This document shows, piece after piece, positions 13,381-22,522 of a stretch of 52,671 nt of DNA. The translations under genes and the position numbers were made by a program. Each line of letters opens with the position of its first letter. Position 1 is the stretch's first letter. This DNA is from Reyranella sp. GTDB lineage: Bacteria; Pseudomonadota; Alphaproteobacteria; Reyranellales; Reyranellaceae. Location: NCBI GenBank assembly GCA_022844015.1, contig JALHMO010000025.1, forward strand, positions 1-52,671. Direction: 5' to 3'. The notes below the pieces were generated by a model, which saw only the letters and a list, made by a program, of their open reading frames with translations, searched no databases and was not told the origin of the DNA.

Positions 13381-14874
13381 TCAATTGATCGCCAGTGCCG
13401 CGTCCAAAGCCTCCGGCAAGCGCGCAATCAGGTCCTCCGCGATCAGGCCGTGGCGGCCGAACCGGAAGGCGCTCTCGCCATGCAGCCATGCCGCCGCCGC
13501 CGCCGCCGCGAGCGGCGACAGGCCTTGCGCCATCAACCCGCCGGCAATGCCGGCCAGCACGTCGCCGGAGCCCGCTGTCGCGAGGCTGGCAGGGGCGTGG
13601 ACGTTGATCACCGCCCGTCCATCGGGAGCCGCCATCACAGTGCTCGGTCCCTTCAGCAGCACCGTCGCGCCGCTGCGCGCCGCCGCCCGTCGCGCCCGCT
13701 CGACCTTGTCCGGCTCGTCGGCCAGATCGGCGAACAGCCGGCGAAACTCGCCTTCGTGCGGCGTCATCAGGGTCGGCCCGGCGATGGCCGCGAACAGTTG
13801 CCCGGGCGAGCCGGCAAAAGCCGTGATGGCGTCGGCGTCGAGCACCACCGCGCGCCGTGCGGCGAGAGCAGCGAGGCAGGCGGCCCGCGTCCGCTCGTCG
13901 ATACCCGAACCCGGGCCAACGAGGACGGCATTGCGCCGCGAATCGGCGAGCAGCCTGCCGAAGGCCGGCGCGTCCTCGCTCTCGACGATCAGGTTGCCCG
14001 GTTCGGCCGCCTGATAGACCGGCATCGCCGCACGCGGCACCGCGACGGTCACGAGGCCCGCCCCGGCACGCCGGGCGGCCAGAGCGCCGAGGCGCGCCGC
14101 GCCGGTCGCCGTTGCGCCACCCAGGATGGTGAGGTGGCCGCGCGCGAACTTGTGATCCGCCAGACCGTCGCGCCCGAGCAAAGGGCGCCACAGGGCCGGC
14201 CCGTTCAACCACAGGCGAGGCGCGATGGCGTCCAGCACGGCAGCCGGAATGCCGATATCCACGAGGTGCAGGACGCCGCAGCGCCGGAGCCCCTCGACGG
14301 AGTAGTGGCCAGGCTTGGCGCGGAAGAAAGTGACCGTCCGCTCGGCCGACAGCGTCCGCCCCAGCACCTGCCCCGTGTCGCCGTGCAGGCCGCTCGGCAC
14401 GTCGACGGCGACGACGACGAGACGATCGGCATTGATCCGGTCGACGACCGCCCCGGCAATCCCCTCGATGGCTCGCGACAGGCCCGCCCCGAACAGGGCG
14501 TCGACCACCAGAGGGCGCCCGTCGAGCAGGCCCGGCGACAGCGTTTCCACCGGCCCAGCCCAGCCCTGCGCCGCCCATGCCGCGTCGCCCTTCAAGTCCT
14601 CGCGCACCCCGAGCAGCCCCAGCCGGACCGGCCAGCCCGCTTCCTTCAGGTGACGCGCCGCGACAAACCCGTCGCCGCCGTTGTTGCCGGGGCCGCACAG
14701 CACGACGACCGGACGCCGGCGATGGTGCGCCGCCACGGTTGCCGCGACAGCCCGTCCGGCGATCTCCATGAGCCGGCTGCCCGGGATGCCGCCGGCGATG
14801 GCGGCGGCGTCAGCCTTGGCCATCTCGGCGCACCGCAGCAGGGCGAGGTCGCCGCTGGTCTGGAGGTCGCGCAC
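13381..14874 (-). CDS. nnr: Bifunctional NAD(P)H-hydrate epimerase / ADP-dependent dehydratase
   Basis: Metabolite-repair enzyme that restores damaged NAD(P)H hydrates, about 497 residues. N-terminal epimerase domain (YjeF_N) with GPGNNGGDGFVAARHL (about residues 60-75). C-terminal ribokinase-like dehydratase domain (YjeF_C) with the GSGDVLAGIAGG motif near residue 440. The start is uncertain: GTG at 14874 gives a normal N-terminus (VRDLQTSGDL); an ATG 22 codons later (MAKADAAA) is too short by family standards. Upstream in-frame reading enters tRNA-His and is rejected. It lies 32 nt downstream of tRNA-His on the same strand. Confidence 0.93.
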   Translation of the reverse strand: MRDLQTSGDLALLRCAEMAKADAAAIAGGIPGSRLMEIAGRAVAATVAAHHRRRPVVVLCGPGNNGGDGFVAARHLKEAGWPVRLGLLGVREDLKGDAAWAAQGWAGPVETLSPGLLDGRPLVVDALFGAGLSRAIEGIAGAVVDRINADRLVVVAVDVPSGLHGDTGQVLGRTLSAERTVTFFRAKPGHYSVEGLRRCGVLHLVDIGIPAAVLDAIAPRLWLNGPALWRPLLGRDGLADHKFARGHLTILGGATATGAARLGALAARRAGAGLVTVAVPRAAMPVYQAAEPGNLIVESEDAPAFGRLLADSRRNAVLVGPGSGIDERTRAACLAALAARRAVVLDADAITAFAGSPGQLFAAIAGPTLMTPHEGEFRRLFADLADEPDKVERARRAAARSGATVLLKGPSTVMAAPDGRAVINVHAPASLATAGSGDVLAGIAGGLMAQGLSPLAAAAAAAWLHGESAFRFGRHGLIAEDLIARLPEALDAALAIN

Positions 14875-14906
14875 TGCCGGTTCAGGAAGGACGACGCGGG
14901 AGCGAA

Positions 14907-14984
14907 TGGGGCGGCCGACCGGACTTGAACCGGCGACATCCAGAATCACAATCTGGCGCTCTAACCACCTGAGCTACGGCCGCC
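14907..14984 (-). tRNA. tRNA-His (anticodon GTG)
   Basis: Full cloverleaf on the minus strand. The acceptor GCGGCCG pairs with CGGCCGC, the anticodon stem-loop is CCAGA-TTGTGAT-TCTGG, and the T-loop is GGTTCAAGTCC. The His-specific pair is present: a genomic G at position -1 (14984) opposite discriminator C (14910). CCA is encoded at 14907-14909. Confidence 0.97.
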
Positions 14985-15013
14985 ATCACTGGTCGCTCCC
15001 GACGACGGGCGCC

Positions 15014-15042
15014 TTCCTACGCTTGGCCGGCGGGAGCGTCAA
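15014..15042 (-). promoter_or_regulatory. Sigma-70-type promoter of tRNA-His
   Basis: TTGACG (15037-15042, minus strand) with TAGGAA (15014-15019) after exactly 17 bp, about 30 nt before the tRNA 5' end. It overlaps the last codons of the upstream TetR gene. The tRNA-His-nnr-tRNA-Leu-tig chain could be transcribed from here. Confidence 0.5.
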
Positions 15043-15755
15043 GAAACCGGCGGCGTGGGCGGCAGCAGACGATCGATCGCCTTGATCCAGACCTCGCAGG
15101 CTTCGGTGAACGACAGGCCATGGTCCTCGCGCATGCGCGCCCAGCTTTCGAAATCGATCAGGGAGTCGATGACGATCAGCAGTTGGCGCTGCCGGTCCTC
15201 GGGAAGCGTCGACAGCTCCGGCCGATACATCATCTCGACGCGCTTGAGGATCGCCTGGCGGGCGAGCAGCACGCGGTTGTTCAGCTCGAGCGACTCACTC
15301 TTGTTCAGCATCATGGCACGCCATAGCGGCAACCACGCCTCGCAGATCGCCCCTCGCCTCTCGACGTGGTTCTTCAACCGGGTCGCCCGGTCGCCGTCGA
15401 TGTCGCCGCCCGTGGCGAGCGTCGCCGCCTGCAGGAAGGTGTGGTCCGTTGCCGCGACACGCAACTCGTGCAGGTCGCTGAAGCGTTCGAACACCGAGCG
15501 CACGGAGACCCCTGCCCGCTCGGCGATCTGCGCCGCCGTGGGGATGCGGGGATCCTTGCGCAGCAGCTCGATGTACGCCTCCACGATGGCCTGCCTGGTG
15601 CGCGCACTGCGCAGGCGGCGACCGTCGATCCGGGCGGGCTTGGGATTGTGTTGCGCGGCCAATGAACTGTTCGGTCGAGTGTCGCCGGCAGGCGCTTCGA
15701 CATCACTGTCCGAGCGATAGACCTGGGCCCGATCGAGCCCGTGATGACACAGCAC
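15039..15755 (-). CDS. TetR-family transcriptional regulator (paralogue 1)
   Basis: Predicted one-component repressor, about 238 residues from a GTG start. The helix-turn-helix lies in IPTAAQIAERAGVSVRSVF (about residues 72-90) and is preceded by a basic DGRRLRSARTRQ arm; the C-terminal ligand domain is not assignable. Highly similar to the next gene upstream: shared DGRRLRS, PTAAQIAERAG, ESWARMRE-HG and IDRLLPPTP blocks show a tandem duplication. The first about 40 residues before KPARIDGRR are unlike the paralogue, so an internal TTG start is possible. Target and ligand unknown. Confidence 0.85.
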   Translation of the reverse strand: MLCHHGLDRAQVYRSDSDVEAPAGDTRPNSSLAAQHNPKPARIDGRRLRSARTRQAIVEAYIELLRKDPRIPTAAQIAERAGVSVRSVFERFSDLHELRVAATDHTFLQAATLATGGDIDGDRATRLKNHVERRGAICEAWLPLWRAMMLNKSESLELNNRVLLARQAILKRVEMMYRPELSTLPEDRQRQLLIVIDSLIDFESWARMREDHGLSFTEACEVWIKAIDRLLPPTPPVS

Positions 15756-15919
15756 GATTTCCGCCGGCGCGGGAACTCGAACTCTACCGGCAACGCCCGC
15801 GGGACGCCACCGCTTCAGAGGGCCCTGGCCCGCGCACTCCCTGGTCGGCGCACGGCATTCGAATGCGACGACGCAAGGCGACAGAAATGTCGCGGCGAGC
15901 GATCGTTTCGGAACACGCC

Positions 15920-16615
15920 CTACGACCTGCTCTCGGCCGGCGCGGCGGGTGTGGGTGGCAGGAGACGGTCGATGGCGGCAATCCAGACCGAGCAGGCTTC
16001 CTCGAACGACATGCCGTGCTGCTCGCGCATGCGCGCCCAGCTCTCGTTGTCGGTGATCGCCTCCAGGGCGATCAACAGGTGCTCGCGCTCGCGGTCCGGC
16101 AGGGTTGCCAGCTCAGGCTGATACATGACCCTGATGCGATCGACCGTGCGCTCCCGGGCGAGGCGGAGGCGCTGGCGCAACTCGGGATCTTCCGGCGCGC
16201 TGAAGACGAGCACGCGCCACAAGGCCGTGCCGCGTTCGCAGGTTCCCGCCCGCGTCTCGACCTGGGAGCGGATCCGGACCTGGCGGTCGCCGTCGACATT
16301 GCGTGCCGGGGCGAGGGCCGCGGCCTGGGCGAGGCTGTAGTCGGCTGCGGCCACCCGCAACTTGCCGAGATCGGGGAACCGCTCAAAGATCGATCGAACC
16401 GAGTATCCCGCGCGCTCGGCGATCTGCGCTGCCGTCGGCATCTGCACGACCGGATTCTCGCGCACGAGGGCCAGGTAGGCCTCGATGATCAGCTGCTTGG
16501 TGTGCTCACTGCGCAGGCGACGGCCATCGATCCTGGCCGGCCGGGACGCCGCCACGGGCGGCCCCGAGGTTTCGCGGGAATTCAGGTCGGATGTACCCTT
16601 TGCCACCGATGCCAC
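15920..16615 (-). CDS. TetR-family transcriptional regulator (paralogue 2)
   Basis: Second copy of a tandem TetR pair, 231 residues. The helix-turn-helix is MPTAAQIAERAGYSVRSIFERF (about residues 59-80) after the basic arm RPARIDGRRLRSEHTKQ. The C-terminus has the same WARMRE-HG and WIAAIDRLLPPTP blocks as its neighbour. It differs by a two-residue insertion before the helix-turn-helix (VVQMP) and an Ala-rich C-terminal tail. A 164-nt gap without a gene separates the two. No target is evident; the closest non-regulator gene is the aminotransferase upstream. Confidence 0.86.
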   Translation of the reverse strand: MASVAKGTSDLNSRETSGPPVAASRPARIDGRRLRSEHTKQLIIEAYLALVRENPVVQMPTAAQIAERAGYSVRSIFERFPDLGKLRVAAADYSLAQAAALAPARNVDGDRQVRIRSQVETRAGTCERGTALWRVLVFSAPEDPELRQRLRLARERTVDRIRVMYQPELATLPDREREHLLIALEAITDNESWARMREQHGMSFEEACSVWIAAIDRLLPPTPAAPAESRS

Positions 16616-16730
16616 CGCTCAGGCGTGACCGGATCACCGAATTTGGCAATCACAGTGCAGCAAGTATAGGCGCTCGCCGGCGCAAGCCAAGCATCCCGCA
16701 CCACCACATCGCAATCTTGCATCGCGATGC

Positions 16731-17897
16731 CTACCGGCGGAAGTGCTGGCGAAGCCGCTCGATCGCATCGTCCAGGGTCGCATCGTGCTTGCAGAAGCAG
16801 AAGCGGGCGAAGTGGCGGGGGGCATCGGCCGGCCGATCGTAGAAGGCGCTCACCGGCACCGCCGTGACCCCGGCCTCGATCGTGATGTGGCGGCAGAAAT
16901 CCTCGTCGGTGCCGTTGAAGCCCAGCGGCCGGAAGTCGGTGGTGACGAAGTAGGTGCCGTGCGCCGGCAGCACGTCGAAGCCGATCTCCTGCAGGGCGCT
17001 GCCGAGGCGATCGCGCTTCGCCCGCATATCGCCGGCAAGCGTCGCGAAGTAGTCGTCGCCGAGGCGCAACCCGACAGCGGCCCCCCATTGCAGGTTCGGC
17101 GGCGTCGTGAAAGTCATGAACTGGTGCGTCCTGGCGATCGTCCGAATGAGGTCGGGGGCCGCGGTGACGTAACCGACCTTCCAGCCGGTCAGGCTGAAGC
17201 TCTTTCCCGCCGAGCCGATGCGGACGGTCCGCTCGCGCATTCCCGGCAGGCCCATGATCGACACGTGGCGCCGGTCGTCGAAGACGATGTGCTCGTAGAC
17301 CTCGTCGCAGACAGCGTAGGCGTCGTGCTCCTGGCAGAGCCCGGCGATGAACCCGAGCTCGTCGCGGTCGAACACCTTGGAGCAGGGATTCATCGGCGTG
17401 TTGAAGAGGATCAGCTTGGTGCGCCGGCTGAAGGCCGCAGCCAGTTCCTCGCGCGGCAGCCGCCAGGTCGGAGGCTCGAGGCGCACCAGCCTCGGCACGC
17501 CGCCGGCCCGCCGCACGATCGGCAGGTAGGAATCGTAAAGCGGCTCGATCAGGACGACCTCGTCGCCGGGCTCGACCAGGGCGAACAGGCAGTCGCCCAA
17601 GGCCTCGGTCGCACCCGACGTCACCATCACCTCGGACTGCCAGTCGACATCGAGGCCCTGGAATCGCTTGGCATGGGCGGCGACCGCCTGGCGCAGCTCG
17701 GGAATTCCCATCATCGGGGGATACTGGTTGTGCCCCTCCATCAGGTACTCGGCAGCCGCCGCGCGGACGGCCAGAGGCCCCTTGTCGTCGGGGAACCCCT
17801 GCCCGAGATTGACCGAGCGATGCTCCCGCGCGAGCGCCGACATGACCTCGAATACCGTGGTGCCGAGGGCCATCATCGTCGAATTGGCCGGCTTCAT
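16731..17897 (-). CDS. PLP-dependent class I/II aminotransferase
   Basis: Cytoplasmic fold-type I aminotransferase, 388 residues. The PLP-binding lysine is Lys232 in GSAGKSFSLTGWKVGY; NTPMNPCSK (about 166-174) and CDEVYEHIVFDD (about 197-208) are standard cofactor contacts, and the C-terminal Arg in PRHFARFCFCK binds the substrate carboxylate. The family resembles kynurenine/methionine aminotransferases and N-succinyl-diaminopimelate aminotransferase, and sequence alone does not choose between them. I take ATG at 17897 (MKPANSTMM); a further ATG 12 codons upstream lacks a Shine-Dalgarno. Divergent from glnB, so the 198-bp gap holds both promoters. Confidence 0.88.
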   Translation of the reverse strand: MKPANSTMMALGTTVFEVMSALAREHRSVNLGQGFPDDKGPLAVRAAAAEYLMEGHNQYPPMMGIPELRQAVAAHAKRFQGLDVDWQSEVMVTSGATEALGDCLFALVEPGDEVVLIEPLYDSYLPIVRRAGGVPRLVRLEPPTWRLPREELAAAFSRRTKLILFNTPMNPCSKVFDRDELGFIAGLCQEHDAYAVCDEVYEHIVFDDRRHVSIMGLPGMRERTVRIGSAGKSFSLTGWKVGYVTAAPDLIRTIARTHQFMTFTTPPNLQWGAAVGLRLGDDYFATLAGDMRAKRDRLGSALQEIGFDVLPAHGTYFVTTDFRPLGFNGTDEDFCRHITIEAGVTAVPVSAFYDRPADAPRHFARFCFCKHDATLDDAIERLRQHFRR

Positions 17898-18010
17898 AGG
17901 GTCTTCTCTATTGCTTAAAATATGGGCGGACATCTGAACACAATTTCATCAATCAGATCATTTATCGGTCATCATCGCCCTTCACTCATGTCTCTTGTTT
18001 GTGGATAACT

Positions 18011-18027
18011 TTGGCATGAAATCTGCT
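18011..18027 (+). promoter_or_regulatory. Sigma-54-type promoter of glnB
   Basis: TTGGCATGAAATCTGCT has GG (18013-18014) and GC (18025-18026) separated by exactly 10 bp, and matches the -24/-12 consensus YTGGCACG-N4-TTGCW at most positions. It lies about 70 nt upstream of the glnB start. NtrC-dependent sigma-54 control of glnBA is established in other alphaproteobacteria. I did not find a convincing NtrC dyad upstream. Confidence 0.6.
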
Positions 18028-18080
18028 CTACGCGGAAGTATGCGAACTGCCTTGCCGGCAGCGCCCCAGTTTGCGTGTGA

Positions 18081-18434
<354 letters not shown>

Positions 18435-18492
18435 GACCTCGGCCTTTTTGGGGGCATGAGGACGGTAACCACAAGAGAGGGAAGTACGACAG

Positions 18493-19899
18493 ATGGATGC
18501 CAAGCAAGTTCTCGCGCTGATCAAGGAGAAGGACGTCAAGTTCGTCGACTTCCGCTTCACCGACCCGCGCGGCAAGTGGCAGCACACCGCCCGCATGGCC
18601 TCGGCCACCGACGAGAGCACCTTCGAGGACGGCGTCATGTTCGACGGCTCGTCGATCGCCGGGTGGAAGGCGATCAACGAGTCGGACATGATCCTGATGC
18701 CCGACCCCGCGACGGCGGTCCTCGACCCGTTCGCCGCCCAGACCACCCTGATCGTGAGCTGCGACGTGGTCGAGCCCTCGACCGGCCAGCTCTACGCCCG
18801 CTGCCCGCGCTCGACGGCCAAGCGCGCCGAGGCGTTCATGAAGTCGTCCGGCATCGGCGACACCGCCGTGTTCGGCCCGGAACTCGAGTTCTTCGTGTTC
18901 GACGACGTCCGCTTCGACGTCCAGATGCAGGGCAGCTTCTACCGGCTGACCTCGAGCGAATCGCCGTGGAACAGCGGCGCCGAGTTCGACGGCGGCAACA
19001 TGGCCCATCGGCCCGGCGTCAAGGGCGGCTACTTCCCCGTGCAGCCGGTCGATTCGCACAACGACCTGCGCGCCGAGATGATGTCGGTATGTTCCGACAT
19101 GGGCCTGATCATGGAAATCCACCATCACGAGGTGGCGCCCAGCCAGAACGAGCTCGGCTTCCGCTTCGACACGCTGGTGAAGACCGCCGACAACGTGCAG
19201 AAGTACAAGTACACCCTGCACAACGTCGCCCACAGCTACGGCAAGACCCTGACCTTCATGCCCAAGCCGCTGTACGGCGACAACGGCTCGGGCATGCACT
19301 GCCATCAGTCGATCTGGAAGGACAACAAGCCGCTGTTCGCCGGCTCGGGCTATGCCGACCTTTCGGAGACGGCGCTGTACTATATCGGCGGCATCATCAA
19401 GCACGCCAAGGCGCTCAACGCCTTCTGCAACGCCAGCACCAACTCCTACAAGCGCGTCATCCCGGGCTTCGAGGCGCCGGTGCTGCTCGCCTACTCCTCG
19501 CGCAACCGCTCGGCTTCGTGCCGCATCCCCTACTCGAATTCGCCGAAGGGCAAGCGCGTCGAGGTCCGCTTCCCGGACCCGTCGGCCAACCCGTACCTCG
19601 CCTTCGCGGCGATGCTGATGGCCGGCATCGACGGCATCCAGAACAAGATCCATCCGGGCGACCCGATGGACAAGAATCTCTACGACCTGCCGCCCGAGGA
19701 GCTCTCCAAGGTCCCCACGGTCGCCGGCTCGCTGCGCGAGGCGCTGAACGCGCTCGACGCCGACCGCACCTTCCTGACCAAGGGAGGCGTGTTCACCGAC
19801 GACCAGATCGACGCCTACATGGAGCTCAAGTGGGAAGAGGTCTACAATTGGGAGCACCAGCCGGCGCCGATCGAGTACAAGATGTACTACAGCGTCTGA
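18493..19899 (+). CDS. glnA: Glutamine synthetase, type I
   Basis: ATP-dependent synthesis of glutamine from glutamate and ammonia, 468 residues, the length of the dodecameric GSI-beta type. Visible are the beta-grasp N-domain with DPRGKWQHT, the metal-binding GPELEFF and [15 protein letters not shown] blocks, the ATP/glutamate-binding [10 protein letters not shown] and [14 protein letters not shown], and the adenylylation site Tyr397 in [10 protein letters not shown]. Control by GlnE adenylylation, downstream of PII, is therefore likely. It ends MYYSV and is followed by a strong terminator. Confidence 0.98.
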   Translation: MDAKQVLALIKEKDVKFVDFRFTDPRGKWQHTARMASATDESTFEDGVMFDGSSIAGWKAINESDMILMPDPATAVLDPFAAQTTLIVSCDVVEPSTGQLYARCPRSTAKRAEAFMKSSGIGDTAVFGPELEFFVFDDVRFDVQMQGSFYRLTSSESPWNSGAEFDGGNMAHRPGVKGGYFPVQPVDSHNDLRAEMMSVCSDMGLIMEIHHHEVAPSQNELGFRFDTLVKTADNVQKYKYTLHNVAHSYGKTLTFMPKPLYGDNGSGMHCHQSIWKDNKPLFAGSGYADLSETALYYIGGIIKHAKALNAFCNASTNSYKRVIPGFEAPVLLAYSSRNRSASCRIPYSNSPKGKRVEVRFPDPSANPYLAFAAMLMAGIDGIQNKIHPGDPMDKNLYDLPPEELSKVPTVAGSLREALNALDADRTFLTKGGVFTDDQIDAYMELKWEEVYNWEHQPAPIEYKMYYSV

Positions 19900-19921
19900 G
19901 CGTCTCTGAACGACCATCTCC

Positions 19922-19951
19922 AAGGGGGCCTGCGGGCCCCCTTCTCTTTTT
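19922..19951 (+). terminator. Rho-independent terminator after glnA
   Basis: The 7-bp stem GGGGGCC/GGCCCCC (19924-19930 with 19935-19941) has a 4-nt loop, is preceded by AA and followed by TTCTCTTTTT. It begins 25 nt after the glnA stop. Confidence 0.9.
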
Positions 19952-20000
19952 CGCCAGTGTTCAAATGGTGCAACTCGGGAAACCACAACTCTATTCTTCC

Positions 20001-20119
20001 GTCATCCCGAGCGAAGCCACCCGAAGGGTGGCGCAGCCGAGGGACCTGTCTTTGTCGCCATCGCAACAAGAGAGGTCCCTCGACTACGCCTCGCTGCGCT
20101 CGGCTCCGCTCGGGATGAC
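20001..20119. repeat. Family C palindromic repeat, about 119 bp
   Basis: Ends are gtcatcccgagcg and cgctcgggatgac (inverted complements). Inner inverted segments are gcgcagccgagggacct and its near-complement aggtccctcgactacgc. A second copy at 37458-37599 shares the ends and inner block with a different centre. No coding potential of its own. The rest of 19952-20301 holds no gene. Confidence 0.75.
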
Positions 20120-20301
20120 GGGAGCATGGGGGCATGTCCGATCGTCCTGGTTGGCAGTGCAGGCTCCAATGGCGGCCCGCTCCAGGGCAGCATAGCCGGG
20201 CGGCACTTTCCGTACGGTGGGGGCTCGCGAAAGCGGGCCCTTCTGCTTTTGGCCGATGCATGCAAGTCTCCGCCGGTTTCGCAAGCGGGAGGACGAGCGC
20301 G

Positions 20302-21171
20302 ATGTCGGGCTGGATGGACGAGGCGATGAAGGATCTCGAGCCCTGGATCGGGCGTGTGCGCATCGTCGAGGACGACATCGGCCTGATGGCGGTGCGGCGC
20401 GCCGCCAGCACCTTCGATCTCGATCCGGCGAGCTTCGAGCGCGGCACCGAGCTGCCGCCGCACTGGTTCACGCTGTTCTTCGCCGAGACCATCGTGCAGC
20501 GCGAGCTGGGACCCGACGGCCATCCCAACAAGGGCATCGTGCTGCCGCCGATCCCGATGCCCCGCCGCATGGGCGCGGGACGGCGGGTCGAGGTCAAGGG
20601 CCTCCTGCGCGCCGGCGAGCCGGCGGTCAAGAAAGCCGAGGTCGCCAACATCGTCCCCAAGAGCGGCCGCTCGGGCGACATCTTCATTCTCACCATGCGC
20701 CACACGATCGAGCAGCACGGCAAGGTCATCGCCGTCGATGAGAACGACGCGATCTACCGCCCGGCGGTGCCGCCCGGCCAGAAGACGACGGCCACCGTGT
20801 CGACGCAGGCACGCACCGATCATGCCTGGAGCGACAGGACAAACGTCACCAACACGCTCAACTTCCGCTTCTCGTCGCTCACCTGGAACGCCCATCGCAT
20901 CCACTACGACGGCGACTACACGCGCAGCGAGGAAGGCTACCCCGCGCTGGTCTCCAACGGCGGCCTGTCGATGCATCTCATGACCGACGCCGCCTTGCGG
21001 CATGGCCGCGGTACCTTGATCAATTACACCACCCGCCTGGTCCATCCGATCTGGGTCGGCGACCTGATCGACGTGCGTGGCCGCGAGCAGGAAGGCGGCC
21101 GCCTCTCGATCTGGGCGGCCGACAAGAACGGCGTGCTGTGCGGCGAGATGGATCTGGAGTTCGCACCGTGA
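20302..21171 (+). CDS. Hot-dog-fold acyl-CoA (de)hydratase, FAS1-like / mesaconyl-CoA hydratase type
   Basis: Predicted enoyl-CoA-type hydratase or dehydratase with two hot-dog modules, 289 residues. The N-terminal MaoC-like half (about 1-150) and C-terminal half (about 160-285) resemble the HTD2/mesaconyl-C4-CoA hydratase group; the FRFSSLTWNAHRIHYDGDYT block (about 193-212) carries the expected catalytic His. ATG at 20302 has GGAGG upstream; in-frame sequence before it is repeat-derived. Its stop overlaps the CoA-transferase start (GTGA). In the 3-hydroxypropionate bicycle a hydratase and a CaiB-type CoA transferase also act as neighbours on mesaconyl-CoA; applying that here is inference. 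Confidence 0.8.
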   Translation: MSGWMDEAMKDLEPWIGRVRIVEDDIGLMAVRRAASTFDLDPASFERGTELPPHWFTLFFAETIVQRELGPDGHPNKGIVLPPIPMPRRMGAGRRVEVKGLLRAGEPAVKKAEVANIVPKSGRSGDIFILTMRHTIEQHGKVIAVDENDAIYRPAVPPGQKTTATVSTQARTDHAWSDRTNVTNTLNFRFSSLTWNAHRIHYDGDYTRSEEGYPALVSNGGLSMHLMTDAALRHGRGTLINYTTRLVHPIWVGDLIDVRGREQEGGRLSIWAADKNGVLCGEMDLEFAP

Positions 21172-22361
21172 GCGACGGCCCCCTCGCCGGCGTGCGCGTC
21201 ATCGACCTGACGACGGTGGTCGTCGGGCCGATCTGCACGCGCACCCTGGCCGACTATGGCGCCGACGTCGTCAAGATCGAGGCGCCGGGCGGCGACCTGC
21301 TGCGCACCATGGCGCAGGGCAGCCGCAATCCCGGCATGTCGGGCAAGTTCATCAACTTCAATCGCAACAAGCGCTCGATCGTGCTCGATTTCAAGAATCC
21401 GGCGGCGCTCGAGGCCGTGCATCGCCTGATCGCCGGCGCCGACGTATTCGTGAGCAACGTGCGGCCGGAGGGGCTGGCGCGTGCCGGCCTCGACCATGCC
21501 AGCCTGGCGCCGAAGAACCCGCGGCTGATCCATTGCTCGATCCTCGCCTTCGGGCGCGGCGGCCGGTACTACAACCGCCCCGCCTACGACCCGATCGTGC
21601 AGAGCCTGTCGGGCGTCGCCGGCACGCTGGAGCGGGCGACCGGCGAGCCGCGCTTCGTGCCCATGGTGATGAGCGATCACACGAGCGGCCTGATCGCCGC
21701 CCAATGCATCGGCTTCGCCCTCTACCGCCGCGAGAAGACCGGCCGCGGCGAGGCGATCGACGTGCCGATGCTGGAGAACATGGCGTCGTTCGTGTCGAGC
21801 GAGCACATGGGCGCCATGACCTTCGACCCGCCGGTCGGTCCGTCGGGCGATGGACGGCTGCTCAGTCCCGACTACAAGCCGCTGCCGACCAGGGACAGCT
21901 ACATCACCGTCGGTCCCAACACCAACCCGCAGGCCTTCGCCTTCTTCGACGCGATCGGCCGGCCCGAGCTCAAGACCGACCCGCGCTTCGACACGCCCGG
22001 CCATCGTACCGCCAACGCCGCCGCCTACTTCGAGGTGCGCAAGCAGGGCCTCGCCCAGAAGACCACCGCGGAGTGGCTCGAGATCTTCGACAGGCTCGAC
22101 GTGCCGGCAGCGCGCTACAACTCGATCGACGACCTGCTGACCGACCCGCATCTCGCCGACGTCGGCTTCTTCCGCCCCGAGGATCATCCGAGCGAAGGCC
22201 GCATCCGGCGGACCCGCCGTGCCAACATCTTCTCCGGCGGCGAGCGCCAGCACGAGCGGCACGCCCCGCGGCTCGGCGAGAACACCCGCGAGATCCTGAA
22301 GGAAGCGGGCTACGGCGACGACGATATCGACAGCATGCTGGCGTCGGGCGCGGCGCGCTGA
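21168..22361 (+). CDS. Family III CoA-transferase (CaiB/BaiF type)
   Basis: Transfers CoA between carboxylic acids, about 397 residues. The N-terminal LAGVRVIDLTTVVVGPICTR and ADYGADVVKIEAPGGDLLR (about 4-45) are the CoA-binding Rossmann motifs. An Asp suited to be the catalytic residue follows in the VMSDHTSGLIAA block (about residue 168). The GTG start at 21168 is chosen because it overlaps the previous stop by 4 nt; a codon 10 residues upstream lies inside the hydratase gene. Together with the hydratase it suggests activation and hydration of a C4-C5 unsaturated dicarboxylate. Substrate unproven. Confidence 0.88.
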   Translation: MSDGPLAGVRVIDLTTVVVGPICTRTLADYGADVVKIEAPGGDLLRTMAQGSRNPGMSGKFINFNRNKRSIVLDFKNPAALEAVHRLIAGADVFVSNVRPEGLARAGLDHASLAPKNPRLIHCSILAFGRGGRYYNRPAYDPIVQSLSGVAGTLERATGEPRFVPMVMSDHTSGLIAAQCIGFALYRREKTGRGEAIDVPMLENMASFVSSEHMGAMTFDPPVGPSGDGRLLSPDYKPLPTRDSYITVGPNTNPQAFAFFDAIGRPELKTDPRFDTPGHRTANAAAYFEVRKQGLAQKTTAEWLEIFDRLDVPAARYNSIDDLLTDPHLADVGFFRPEDHPSEGRIRRTRRANIFSGGERQHERHAPRLGENTREILKEAGYGDDDIDSMLASGAAR

Positions 22362-22368
22362 TCATCCT

Positions 22369-22514
22369 CCTCCCCAGCTTCGCCAAGCGAAGCTGGGGAG
22401 GTGTCCGCGTAGTCGCGGACGGAGGGGGCATGAGTCACAGGAGACGGCGGAGCCAATGGCTCATGACCCCTCCGTCGCGTATGACGCGACACCTCCCCAG
22501 CGAAGCTGGGGAGG
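22369..22514. repeat. Family D hairpin pair, about 146 bp
   Basis: Two hairpins of the type cctccccagcttcg/cgaagctggggagg (22369-22401 and 22492-22514) flank a middle with gtccgcg...cgcggac and catgag...ctcatgacccctccgtcgc blocks. It lies between two genes that converge and may act as a bidirectional terminator. Copies occur at 30088, 40771 and 48266. Confidence 0.75.
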
Positions 22515-22522
22515 AGAACATC

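Noticed and set aside
14875..14949. An upstream ATG start for the hydrate repair enzyme inside the tRNA-His gene
   Set aside because: It would translate tRNA sequence; a GTG at 14874 gives a normal family N-terminus.
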